A stretch of DNA of 64,000 nt from Pseudomonadota bacterium (GTDB lineage Bacteria; Pseudomonadota; Gammaproteobacteria; Burkholderiales; Burkholderiaceae_B): contig JAFACG010000005.1 in NCBI GenBank assembly GCA_023425645.1, positions 16,184-80,183 on the forward strand. The letters are read 5' to 3'. Below, piece by piece: positions 9,158 to 17,147 of the stretch. Made by a program: the position numbers and the translations under genes. Below the pieces are notes generated by a model. That model worked only from the letters and a program-made list of their open reading frames with translations, had not been told where the DNA came from and searched no databases. The first letter of the stretch is position 1, and each line of letters starts with the position of its first letter.

Positions 9158-9982
9158 TCAGGAAGCCTGTTTCTGAGCCCAGACCTGGAACCAGTGGCGG
9201 GGCGAGCGCCCCTGCTCCGGCCCCAGCACGGAAAAGCCGCCGTCCACCGGCAGGTCCACGCCCGTCATCCAGGAAGCCGCGCCGGACACGGCGAACAGCA
9301 CCGCCTGGGCCACTTCCGAGCCCGAGCCCACGCGGCCCAGCGGATGCACCTGCGCGCCCACCTGGTCGGCCTGCTCGCGCGAGCCGCCGCTCATGCGCTC
9401 CACGGCAGGCGACCAGGTCCAGGCGGGCGAGACCGCCAGCACGCGGATGCCCGCCGGCGCGAGCTCCACCGCCAGGCTCTTGGTCAACTGCAGGATGGCC
9501 GCCTTGGAGGCCGGGTACAAAGCCCGGCCGGCCACGCCGAACTTGCCGCCCGTGCTGCCCATATTGATGATGACCCCGCCCCGCTCCATGTGCGGGCTGA
9601 CCTTCTGCGCGAGGATCGCGCCCGACACCAGGTTCACGTCCAGCGTCTCGTGCCACAGCGCCCGGCTGGAAGCCAGGCCCTCGTCGCCGTAGCTGCAGGC
9701 GTTGTTGACCAGGATGTCGATGCGCCCGGTCTGCTCCAGGGCGGCCTGCACGCAGGCGTCCAGCTGCGCGTCGTCGCGGATGTCGGCCGCCATGAAACGC
9801 GCCCGGCCCACGGCCTGCAGGCGCGCCTCGGTGGCGCGCCCTTCATCCTGGCCCCGCCCCACGATCAGCACCCAGGCCCCGGCCGCGCACAGGGCCAGCG
9901 CGATATCCGCGCCCAGCCCCTGGGTGGAGCCGGTCACGATGGCGACCTTGCCCTGCAGATTGACTGAAAAATCCTGTTCCAT
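9158..9982 (-). CDS. Short-chain dehydrogenase/reductase
   Basis: This classical SDR has 274 residues. It shows the cofactor motif TGSTQGLG (17-24), NNA of the central strand, and the catalytic set S144, Y157 and K161 with the expected S-x12-Y-x3-K spacing. The ATG at 9980-9982 has an excellent GGGGGAAG ribosome site; a longer upstream open frame lacks one. It follows the isochorismatase-like gene by 20 bp. Within a dioxygenase operon an SDR usually rearomatises a cis-dihydrodiol, and that is the favoured role here. Other alcohol oxidations are possible because SDR substrates are hard to predict. Confidence 0.85.
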   Translation of the reverse strand: MEQDFSVNLQGKVAIVTGSTQGLGADIALALCAAGAWVLIVGRGQDEGRATEARLQAVGRARFMAADIRDDAQLDACVQAALEQTGRIDILVNNACSYGDEGLASSRALWHETLDVNLVSGAILAQKVSPHMERGGVIINMGSTGGKFGVAGRALYPASKAAILQLTKSLAVELAPAGIRVLAVSPAWTWSPAVERMSGGSREQADQVGAQVHPLGRVGSGSEVAQAVLFAVSGAASWMTGVDLPVDGGFSVLGPEQGRSPRHWFQVWAQKQAS

Positions 9983-10002
9983 TCTTCCCCCTGCCGGCGG
10001 CC

Positions 10003-10599
10003 TCAGCCGCCGAATACCGTATCCCAATCTTCCTGCTGGTCGATATGGGCGATCAGGCCCATGCTGGCCAGCGAGGCTTCATGCGTGCCGGGCGGCGCCG
10101 CGCAGGCCGTGGCGGCCACGGCCACTTCGAACCCCATGTCGACGGCGTGCCGCACCGTGCTTTCCACGACCGAATGCGTGGCCACGCCGGCCACCACCAG
10201 CCGGTCCGCGCCCAGACGCCGGACCACCGGCTCCAGCTGCGAGCCGAAGAAGGCGTTGATGCGCGTGTGGTGCACCTCGAACTCCTGCGGCAAGGGTTCC
10301 AGCCCTTCGTAGAAGTCCGCGCCCCAGCTGCCGGCCTGCATGGCCCCGATGCGCTGCACATTGCGCAGGATGGGGGCGTTGGTGAGCAGATCGGCGTAGT
10401 CGGGCCGGTAGCCGACCCGCACGTGCACCACCGGCACGCCGCGCGCGCGGGCCTGCGCCAGCAGCCTGCCGGCCGCCGCGATGACCTGCTGGCGCAGCGG
10501 GCTGTCGGCCGTCAGGCCGACCCGGATGCGGCCGTCCGCATGCAGCACATCGTTCTGGTAGTGCAGGGCCAGCAGGGCCGTGCGGCTCGGCGCGCCCAT
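10003..10599 (-). CDS. Isochorismatase-fold protein lacking the catalytic triad
   Basis: This 198-residue protein clearly belongs to the isochorismatase/cysteine-hydrolase fold. It contains YQND, INAFFGSQL, VVAGVATHSVVEST and the usual helix after it. The three catalytic positions are all changed: the Asp before MQND is His13, the Lys five residues before the AF pair is His111, and the nucleophilic Cys is Val144. True isochorismatases lack the Cys but keep Asp and Lys, so this is either a pseudoenzyme or uses a different mechanism. The start ATG overlaps the stop of the dioxygenase beta gene (TGATG), so translation is coupled and a direct role in the pathway is likely. Confidence 0.8.
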   Translation of the reverse strand: MGAPSRTALLALHYQNDVLHADGRIRVGLTADSPLRQQVIAAAGRLLAQARARGVPVVHVRVGYRPDYADLLTNAPILRNVQRIGAMQAGSWGADFYEGLEPLPQEFEVHHTRINAFFGSQLEPVVRRLGADRLVVAGVATHSVVESTVRHAVDMGFEVAVAATACAAPPGTHEASLASMGLIAHIDQQEDWDTVFGG

Positions 10600-11135
10600 C
10601 AGATGTACACCTGGATGGCGCCGTGCACCGCATCGCGGTCCACCAGATTGACCTGCTTCATGCGCAGCTTCCAGCCGCCGTCCTCCTGGGCCTGCAGCTT
10701 GTGGATCAGCGAGCCGACCCGGTGCACCTGCTCCTTGCCGCGCCACTCCATGGAATGGAAGGCGGAACGCACCACCAGATAGCCGTCCGGATCCGTGCCG
10801 TCTATCATCACATTGCTGACCACGCGGCAGGACTGGGTGACGGGCTGCTGCGACCAGTTGCGGCTGTTTTCCAGGCGGCGGATGCGCAGCTCGCGCAGCA
10901 GCTTGTTCTCCCAGCACAGCGAAATGTGCTCATAGGGACTGGTCTGGTCGAAGCTGTGCGGGATCCAGTACATGCCGTCCTCGGTCCACAGGTCCAGCCA
11001 CTCCTGCCAGCGGCGCTCGTCCAGCAGGCGCGCTTCCCGGTAGATGTACTGCTCCACCCCGCGGATGGCGTCCTGGCTCAGGCTCACGGGCGTCACACGG
11101 TCCACGCCCACATCAAAATCAATATCAAACAACAT
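10599..11135 (-). CDS. Aromatic ring-hydroxylating dioxygenase, small (beta) subunit
   Basis: The 178-residue protein has the SnoaL/NTF2-like fold of dioxygenase beta subunits. It shows the REARLLDERRWQEWLDLW opening and the YLVVRSAFHSM and KLRMKQVNLV strands seen in benzoate, anthranilate and related enzymes. Beta subunits stabilise the alpha3-beta3 hexamer and can tune specificity. It follows the alpha subunit by 15 bp. It is a different pair from benAB at 49516-51365, so the organism has at least two such dioxygenases. Confidence 0.9.
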   Translation of the reverse strand: MLFDIDFDVGVDRVTPVSLSQDAIRGVEQYIYREARLLDERRWQEWLDLWTEDGMYWIPHSFDQTSPYEHISLCWENKLLRELRIRRLENSRNWSQQPVTQSCRVVSNVMIDGTDPDGYLVVRSAFHSMEWRGKEQVHRVGSLIHKLQAQEDGGWKLRMKQVNLVDRDAVHGAIQVYI

Positions 11136-11150
11136 GGCAGGTCTCCTCGG

Positions 11151-12449
11151 TCAGGCGGTCATGAACTTTTTCCAGGCGCGGAACTGATTGCGCATGGGCA
11201 ATTCGCTGGTGCCGTTGGTGGCCACCATGCCGCCTTCGATGGCCTTGTCCGTGCCGTTGTAGCGGTGCATGCTGATCCACTCGCCGCCTCGAGTCAGATT
11301 GCCTTCCTGGCAGCGGCCATACACCTCGATGTCGTCCGGCATCACGTTGGACGAGGGCGAGTTGATCAGGTTGGCGTACATCAGGCCGCGCTTGTAGATT
11401 TCCTCGGGGGCGCCCTTCAGGCGGAACAGCTGGATCTCGACATGAGTGCGGTCCACGGCCACGGGACGGATCACGCGGAACTGCTGGAACACGGTGTGCG
11501 GCGAGCCGCTGCCGTAGATGATGGTGTTGTGGCGGTTCTGGCCCAGGATGTTCAGCGCCTTTTCCTCGCCATAGGCTTCTTTCAGCGATTCATAGTGGGC
11601 CTTGGACACCGGGTCGGTCTCGATGGCGCCGGGATTGAAGATGCCTTCCATATAGCCGTGGCCATTCTCGAAGGCGTACAGGTCCAGCTTCTCCCAGAAG
11701 CCGTAAGGCTCGCCGTTGCCGTCCATGATGTGCAGCTCCAGGGGCATGGAGCCGTAGTCCTGCGCCTGCTCGCGCGCCGCCGTGTAGGACGACTCATGCG
11801 TCACGTTGGCATGCATGGTGTCGTGCAGGTTCTCGTAGAACACCTTCCAGTTGGAGGGCTGCCAGACCTTGAAGGTACCGCCCGCCACTTCCACCTCGCC
11901 CACGGGCGAGCGGTCGCACAGATTGTCGATGGAGGTGATCACATGGCCCAGGAACTCCTTCAGGCCCGGGCCCTCGGCGCTCTGGTTGGCGAACACGAAG
12001 CCGCGATAGCTCTCCACCCGCGCCACGCGGCGCATGGAGAAGTCCGGATGCTTGGGATCGAAACAGGTGCCCTCGAAGCCGTTCTTCATGGGCGCGGCCA
12101 GATGCTGGCCGTCCAGCTTGAAGGTCCAGGCATGGTAGGGGCAGCGGAAGAACTTGCCCGTATTGCCGCAGCCCTCGGCCACGACCTTGGCGCCCTTGTG
12201 CGGGCAGCGGTTGTACAGCACGTACACGTTCTTGTCGCTGCCGCGCACCATGATCACGTCCTGGCCGCCCAGCGAAGTGGTGTGGTAGTCGCCGGGGTTG
12301 GGGACCTGGCTTTCGTGGCCTACATAGATCCAGGCGCGGCCGTAGATGCGCTCCATCTCCAGGCGGAAGATCTCGGGATCGGTATAGACCGATTTGTGCA
12401 CGCTGTCCTCACGGACCAGCGCGGCCAGGGCTTCGTTGCTATAGCTCAT
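11151..12449 (-). CDS. Aromatic ring-hydroxylating dioxygenase, large (alpha) Rieske subunit
   Basis: The 432-residue catalytic subunit carries a Rieske [2Fe-2S] motif with C82, H84, C103 and H106, followed by the mononuclear iron site seen as ENLHDTMHANVTH. The family inserts both atoms of O2 into an aromatic ring, often of an aromatic acid or amine. The neighbouring genes (beta subunit, SDR, AraC regulator, periplasmic binding protein) support a degradation operon. No reductase or ferredoxin lies in this cluster, so electrons must come from elsewhere, possibly from BenC at 48483-49499. Substrate is unknown. Confidence 0.92.
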   Translation of the reverse strand: MSYSNEALAALVREDSVHKSVYTDPEIFRLEMERIYGRAWIYVGHESQVPNPGDYHTTSLGGQDVIMVRGSDKNVYVLYNRCPHKGAKVVAEGCGNTGKFFRCPYHAWTFKLDGQHLAAPMKNGFEGTCFDPKHPDFSMRRVARVESYRGFVFANQSAEGPGLKEFLGHVITSIDNLCDRSPVGEVEVAGGTFKVWQPSNWKVFYENLHDTMHANVTHESSYTAAREQAQDYGSMPLELHIMDGNGEPYGFWEKLDLYAFENGHGYMEGIFNPGAIETDPVSKAHYESLKEAYGEEKALNILGQNRHNTIIYGSGSPHTVFQQFRVIRPVAVDRTHVEIQLFRLKGAPEEIYKRGLMYANLINSPSSNVMPDDIEVYGRCQEGNLTRGGEWISMHRYNGTDKAIEGGMVATNGTSELPMRNQFRAWKKFMTA

Positions 12450-12476
12450 GATTGCCTCCTTGCTGCCGGGCGCCCG

Positions 12477-13670
12477 TCAGGCGCCCTTCTTGTTGCTGTC
12501 CATCTTGCACTGCGGCGCAAAATGATCCTGGAATTGCTCGAAAACGGTGGACACGATCTTGTTGCTCATCTGGCCCTGCGCATTGGGAGCCACTTCGCGC
12601 ATGTAGTAGGTCTGCACCGGATACTGGTTGTTGTTGAAGGCGAAGGCTCCGCGCACGGACTCGAACGGCGCGCGGCGCAGCGCCTGGCGCAAGGCCTCGC
12701 GGTCGTGGGCCGCCTTGGGATCGGCCTTCAGGGCGCCGTCCAGCAGGCGGGCGGCGTCATAGCCCTGGGCCGCGTACATGGAGGGCAGGCGTCCATAGGC
12801 CTGCTGGAAATCCTTCACGAAGCGCTGGTTGGCGGCGTTGTCCAGATCCGGCGACCATTGCGCGGCGTTGGCCATGCCCTGCATGGAATCGCCGATGGCG
12901 GCGATCGTGTCCTGGTCGGCCGAGAAACCCGGCGTGTAGACCGCCATCTGGCTGGACAGGCCGGAGTTGACCAGCTGCTTGATGAAGGCCACGCCCATGC
13001 CGCCGGGCAGGAAGAAGAACACCGCATCCGCACCCGAGGCCCGCATCTGGGCCAGCTCGGCGGCAAAATCCACCTGGCCCAGCTTCACGTAGACTTCATC
13101 GGCGATGTCGCCCTTGAAGGTGCGCTTGAAGCCCTCGATGGATTCGCGCCCGCCCGGATAGTTGGGCGCGATCAGGTAGACCTTCTTGTGCGCCTTGTCG
13201 GTCACGTATTTGCCCATGGCGGCCGGGATGTCCTCGTTCTGCCAGGACACGGCGAAGAAATTCGGGTTGCAGCGCTCGCCGGCGTAGTCCGCCGGACCGG
13301 TGTTGGCCGAAATATAGATCGTGTCGCTGCCCAGGATGGTGGGCATCACGGGCAGCAGCACGTTGGAAAACGCCATGCCGGTGATCACGTCCACCTTGTC
13401 GCGCTTGATCAGGCGCTCGACGGCCTGCCGGCCTTCCATGGGTTTCTGCTGGTCGTCGACCACCGTCACCGCGGTCTCGATCCCGCCCAGCTTGCCGTCG
13501 GCGTGCTTGACGCCCAGCTCGAAGCCGTCGCGGATCTCCGAGCCGATGGCCGCGCCCGGCCCCGACAAGGTGGTCAGCAGGCCGACCTTGAACACATCCT
13601 GCCCCCAGGCCGTGGAACTGGCCGCCGCCAGGGCCACAGCGGTCATACAGCTCGCAAATCGCTTGTTCAT
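12477..13670 (-). CDS. ABC transporter periplasmic binding protein, LivK/branched-chain type
   Basis: A 397-residue secreted protein. The ATG at 13668-13670 has GGAG 6-7 nt upstream and is followed by a signal peptide ending near STAWG-QD. The mature part has the VGLLTTLSGPGAAIG opening of type I periplasmic binding proteins that bind branched amino acids or aromatic acids. It is the first gene of the dioxygenase operon, so it probably captures the aromatic substrate. No permease or ATPase genes follow, so it must use a transporter encoded elsewhere or act as a sensor. Confidence 0.88.
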   Translation of the reverse strand: MNKRFASCMTAVALAAASSTAWGQDVFKVGLLTTLSGPGAAIGSEIRDGFELGVKHADGKLGGIETAVTVVDDQQKPMEGRQAVERLIKRDKVDVITGMAFSNVLLPVMPTILGSDTIYISANTGPADYAGERCNPNFFAVSWQNEDIPAAMGKYVTDKAHKKVYLIAPNYPGGRESIEGFKRTFKGDIADEVYVKLGQVDFAAELAQMRASGADAVFFFLPGGMGVAFIKQLVNSGLSSQMAVYTPGFSADQDTIAAIGDSMQGMANAAQWSPDLDNAANQRFVKDFQQAYGRLPSMYAAQGYDAARLLDGALKADPKAAHDREALRQALRRAPFESVRGAFAFNNNQYPVQTYYMREVAPNAQGQMSNKIVSTVFEQFQDHFAPQCKMDSNKKGA

Positions 13671-13866
13671 GCTTGTCTCCGTCCTCTGTCTTTCGTAGAA
13701 GGTGCTAAGTAAAGACGTCAATTCACAGCTCTGCCCCGATCTGATAACGTGCCATCGACAGGACTTACTGTTTTAAGTTTGAAATACATTAGGCCAGGGA
13801 CGGGCCTTCGGGCTATCCGGAAGCAGCGAACCTTATCCGGATCCGGCAGAAATTAGGAGAGACATC

Positions 13867-14850
13867 ATGCAGGCGTGGTTCATGTCGGGGCTGACGCCCC
13901 TGCAGCGCAGCGCACCGCGCTTCCAATCACGCTGCCCGGACCAGACGCGCAGCGAGACCGCCGGCGTGCTGACCGAGCACCGCCTGACCTGGAATGGCGG
14001 TCAGGTGGACGCTTCGCTGCGTTACGCGAAAAGCCACAGCTTTTCCTTCGTGCTGCTCAAATATGGCGCCGCCGTGCAGGTTTCGCCGGGCGCGCTGGAA
14101 GATTTCCTGCTGTTCCAGGTGCCCATCCAGGGGCGCTCCTGCATACGGGTCGGCCGCGAGCTGGTACGCGCCGACCCCCATACGGCCGGCGTCATCTCCC
14201 CTTCTCTGCCCCTGGAGCTGGACTGGGAACAAGGCTGCGAACAATTCCTGATCAAGATCCCGCGCGTGCGGCTGGAAGAGGTGGCCCGCCGCTACCTGGG
14301 CCTGAACCTGGAGCGGCCTATCGAATTTGCCGCCACGCTGGCGCTGGACTCGCCCCAGGGGCGCGCCTGGCAGCATCAGGTGGGCAGCCTGCTGGCCTAC
14401 GGCGCCCAGCCGCCGGGCGAACTGGACGGCTGGCTGCGCCAGGTGGAGGACAATCTGCTGCTACACTTGTTTCATACCCAGCCGGGCAACTACAGCCAGC
14501 AATTGCGGCTGGGCTGCGCGCCGGCGGGCTCGCGCCGCGTGCAGCGCGCCGAGGATTTCATGCGGGCCCATCTGGACGAGGCCCTGACGCTGGAACAGAT
14601 TGCTGGCGCGGCCTGCGTCAGCGTGCGCAGCCTGACGCAGGCTTTCCGGGACGAACGCGGCCAGAGCCCCATGCAGTTCCTCAAGCAGATCCGGCTGGAA
14701 GCGGCGCATGCCGCCCTGCAGGCCGCGCCGCCCGGGACACTGGTCAGCGACGTGGCCTTGCGCTTCGGCTTCGGCCATCTGGGCCGTTTCTGCGCCGACT
14801 ACAAGGCCCGCTTCGGCTGCAATCCCTCGCAGTCCTTGCGGGCCAGCTGA
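13867..14850 (+). CDS. AraC/XylS-family transcriptional activator
   Basis: This 327-residue protein has an N-terminal cupin-like AraC_binding_2 domain (about 20-200) and two C-terminal helix-turn-helix motifs (about 225-325). These include LEQIAGAACVSVRSLTQAF and the conserved GFGHLGRFCADYKARFGCNP ending. AGGAG precedes the ATG by 8 nt. It faces the dioxygenase operon across a 196-bp intergenic region, the usual arrangement for activators of aromatic catabolism such as BenR or XylS. It probably responds to the dioxygenase substrate. Confidence 0.88.
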   Translation: MQAWFMSGLTPLQRSAPRFQSRCPDQTRSETAGVLTEHRLTWNGGQVDASLRYAKSHSFSFVLLKYGAAVQVSPGALEDFLLFQVPIQGRSCIRVGRELVRADPHTAGVISPSLPLELDWEQGCEQFLIKIPRVRLEEVARRYLGLNLERPIEFAATLALDSPQGRAWQHQVGSLLAYGAQPPGELDGWLRQVEDNLLLHLFHTQPGNYSQQLRLGCAPAGSRRVQRAEDFMRAHLDEALTLEQIAGAACVSVRSLTQAFRDERGQSPMQFLKQIRLEAAHAALQAAPPGTLVSDVALRFGFGHLGRFCADYKARFGCNPSQSLRAS

Positions 14851-14869
14851 TCAGTCCGTCAAAGAGGAA

Positions 14870-16030
14870 TCAACCCTCCAAGGCCTGGCCGGGCACCCAG
14901 AGGCGGCCATCGAAGAGGCGCCGCGCCGTGCGGTAGAAAGAACCGGCGCGCGCATGCCACTGGCCGTCCTGGCGGTCCACTTCCGCGCCCACCGTGAGCA
15001 CGCCCGACGGCATGCCCAGACGCAGCGGCCCCTGCGGCGCCACCGACGCGGACAGGCATTGCGCAGGCAGGCTGCCCTGCATGCGCGCAGCCACGGCGGT
15101 GCACAGCGAAATGGTCAGCGGCAAGGCCCGATGCGGCTGGCCATTGGATATCACGCGCGCCACCAGATCTATGTCACCGGCGCAGATGGTTTCGCCGGAC
15201 AGGGTGGGACTTTCCTGGGCCGGCGCCACGATGCAGACAAAAGGCACGATGCGGATCTGGCGCGCGGCATCTTCGTCCGGAGCAATGCCCATGCGCACCG
15301 AGGCCTGCACCCGGATGGCGTCCAGGCGCTCCAGGATCTGCGGCTGCGACTCCAGCCAGTCCGGCAGCTCCAGCCCCGTCAGGCCCACATCGGCGGCGCG
15401 CACGAACACGGCTGCGTTGGCCGCATCCACCAGCGAGACCTCGATGCGGCCCACGCCGGGCACGTCCAGCCATTCGGAAACCTGCCCGGTCGGCAGCAGC
15501 GCGCCCGTGGACGCCCCGCCCGGCTCGACGAAATCCAGGCGTATGGGCGAGCCCGTCCCGCCCACGCCGGGAATGGCCAGATCGCCGTCGTAGCGCGGCT
15601 GGCCATCCTCCACCGTGAAGCGGGCGTGGATGATTTTCTGCGTATTGGTGTTGAAGATGCGCACGCAGGCCTCGCCGTCCTCGACCTGCACCAGGCCCTC
15701 TTCCACGGCGAAGGGCCCGACGGCCGAGCTCATATTGCCGCAATTGCCGCGGTAGTCCACCTTCTGCTCCTTGATGGACACCTGCGCGAAGGTATAGTCC
15801 ACATCGGCGTCGGGATGGCTGGACGGCCCGATGATGCACACCTTGGACAGCGAAGACACGCCTCCGCCCATGCCGTCAAGCTGGCGCCCATAAGGATCGG
15901 GCGAGCCCATGGCTGCGGCGAACAGCGGCGTCCAGTCATCGCGATTGGCCGGCAGGTCGCGGGCGTGCAGCATCAGCGCCTTGCTGGTGCCGCCGCGCAT
16001 GAATACGGCGGGAAGGGATTTCTGTTTCAT
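14870..16030 (-). CDS. PrpF-family aconitate/methylaconitate isomerase
   Basis: The 386-residue protein shows PrpF hallmarks: an opening with FMRGGTSKALM, DGMGGGVSSLSK in the first lobe, and YRGNCGNMSSAVGPFA around the conserved cysteine. The family has the diaminopimelate epimerase fold and moves double bonds in aconitate-like acids (2-methylaconitate, aconitate, 4-oxalomesaconate). I chose ATG 16028-16030 because AGGA lies 6 nt upstream; another ATG at 16034-16036 overlaps the stop of the GntR gene. Co-transcription with GntR and proximity to an aconitase fit tricarboxylate metabolism, but prpB and prpC are absent, so a full methylcitrate cycle is not shown. Confidence 0.85.
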   Translation of the reverse strand: MKQKSLPAVFMRGGTSKALMLHARDLPANRDDWTPLFAAAMGSPDPYGRQLDGMGGGVSSLSKVCIIGPSSHPDADVDYTFAQVSIKEQKVDYRGNCGNMSSAVGPFAVEEGLVQVEDGEACVRIFNTNTQKIIHARFTVEDGQPRYDGDLAIPGVGGTGSPIRLDFVEPGGASTGALLPTGQVSEWLDVPGVGRIEVSLVDAANAAVFVRAADVGLTGLELPDWLESQPQILERLDAIRVQASVRMGIAPDEDAARQIRIVPFVCIVAPAQESPTLSGETICAGDIDLVARVISNGQPHRALPLTISLCTAVAARMQGSLPAQCLSASVAPQGPLRLGMPSGVLTVGAEVDRQDGQWHARAGSFYRTARRLFDGRLWVPGQALEG

Positions 16031-16032
16031 CG

Positions 16033-16992
16033 TCATTCCTGGTGCTTGGCTTGCGCCGTGGGGTTGAAAAGAGAAGATGGATGTGCGGCGCGCTGCAGCT
16101 GCTGCACTTTTTCATGGCTGGCATTGCCCAGGTGGCGCGCCAGCAGTTCGGCGGCGCGGGCGCGCTCGCCCTGCTCCAGCAGGTCCAGAATGGCCAGGTG
16201 CTCCAGGCACTGGCGGCGGATGCGCTGCCTGTCTATGGTCTCCTGATATTCCAGCAGGCGCCGCAACTGATTCTGGCGCGTGACGGTCTGGGCGATGAAG
16301 CGGTTGCCGGACAGGGACGCCAGCGCCTCATGGAACGTGGCGTTGGCCTGGTACATCTCGGCATGGCCGGCATGGCGCCAGCCACCCTCGGCCAGGGCCT
16401 GCTGCTGGCGCCGCACCCGCCGCAGCACGGCGGTATCGATGGAAAAGCCGGGCAGCAGCATGGCGGCGGGCTCCAGCAGCTGCCGCAGCGCGTAGCTCTC
16501 TTCGCAGGCCTGGGGGCCGTCTATCATGGGCAGAAAGGACCAGCCCTTGCTCGCGCGCTGCTCCATCCAGCCTTCGTTGGCCGCGCGCGCCAGGATGCGG
16601 CGCAGGCGCTCGCGCGTCAGCCCGTAGCGGCGCATGGCGTCGTTTTCCGAGAGCGTGTCGCCCCACAGGCCCGAAAGCTTGTCGCGCGCCAGCTGAAGAT
16701 AGGCCTCGTCGTCCTGGCTGGCGCCCAGTTCCTGTTCCACCACGCCCAGTTCGTCCGCGCCCTTCAGCAGGAACAGGCCGCGTCGCGGCGGCTGCGGGCC
16801 CACCACGCCTTTTTCGGCCAGGTAAGCCAGCGCGCCGCGCACGGGCGAACGGGAAGCGCCCAGCGCCTGAGCCAGCGATTGTTCGGTCAGGTGATGCCCG
16901 GCCTGCAGATGACCGGCCCGCACGTAATCCAGCAGGCGGTGCGCCAGCGTGACGTGCAGGGAATTGAACTCGTTCTTCATACAGGCATCCAT
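16033..16992 (-). CDS. GntR/FCD-family regulator with an apparent second winged-helix segment
   Basis: About 319 residues from ATG 16990-16992; a GTG at 17004 and an ATG at 16980 are alternatives, and none has a strong ribosome site. The N-terminus is a GntR winged helix (LTEQSLAQALGASRSPVRGAL). Residues about 95-160 hold a second helix-turn-helix-like stretch (MRRYGLTRERLRRILARAA). The C-terminal helices (about 165-300) match an FCD ligand domain. Its length exceeds the usual 220-250 residues. It is followed by prpF and divergent from the aconitase gene, so it probably controls both through the palindrome at 17023-17037. Confidence 0.82.
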   Translation of the reverse strand: MDACMKNEFNSLHVTLAHRLLDYVRAGHLQAGHHLTEQSLAQALGASRSPVRGALAYLAEKGVVGPQPPRRGLFLLKGADELGVVEQELGASQDDEAYLQLARDKLSGLWGDTLSENDAMRRYGLTRERLRRILARAANEGWMEQRASKGWSFLPMIDGPQACEESYALRQLLEPAAMLLPGFSIDTAVLRRVRRQQQALAEGGWRHAGHAEMYQANATFHEALASLSGNRFIAQTVTRQNQLRRLLEYQETIDRQRIRRQCLEHLAILDLLEQGERARAAELLARHLGNASHEKVQQLQRAAHPSSLFNPTAQAKHQE

Positions 16993-17022
16993 GAAAACAT
17001 CCACGACGCGGTCGCCGTTTTA

Positions 17023-17037
17023 TTGTATTATATACAA
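17023..17037. promoter_or_regulatory. GntR-type operator between gntR and the aconitase gene
   Basis: TTGTAT and ATACAA arms surround a TAT centre, fitting the TNGT-Nx-ACNA pattern of FCD-type GntR sites. On the minus strand the same stretch contains TATAAT (17027-17032), a plausible -10 box for the regulator itself. A second AT-rich half-site follows at 17043-17056. Confidence 0.5.
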
Positions 17038-17147
17038 ACAAAATACAATTTTATTGTTCCGCAACTACTCCAGACGCATATTTTGTCTGGCCTTTCACGG
17101 TAAGGCCGCCCCCCTCCGGCCTTCATAGTACGGATGAATCGCTTGCC

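Noticed and set aside
10623..13712. A 1029-codon open frame on the plus strand opposite the dioxygenase genes
   Set aside because: Shadow of GC-rich, strongly biased codons on the other strand; composition is His/Gln/Arg-rich without domain features. The same applies to 31912-34998 and 7457-9967 on the plus strand and 17028-19757 on the minus strand.
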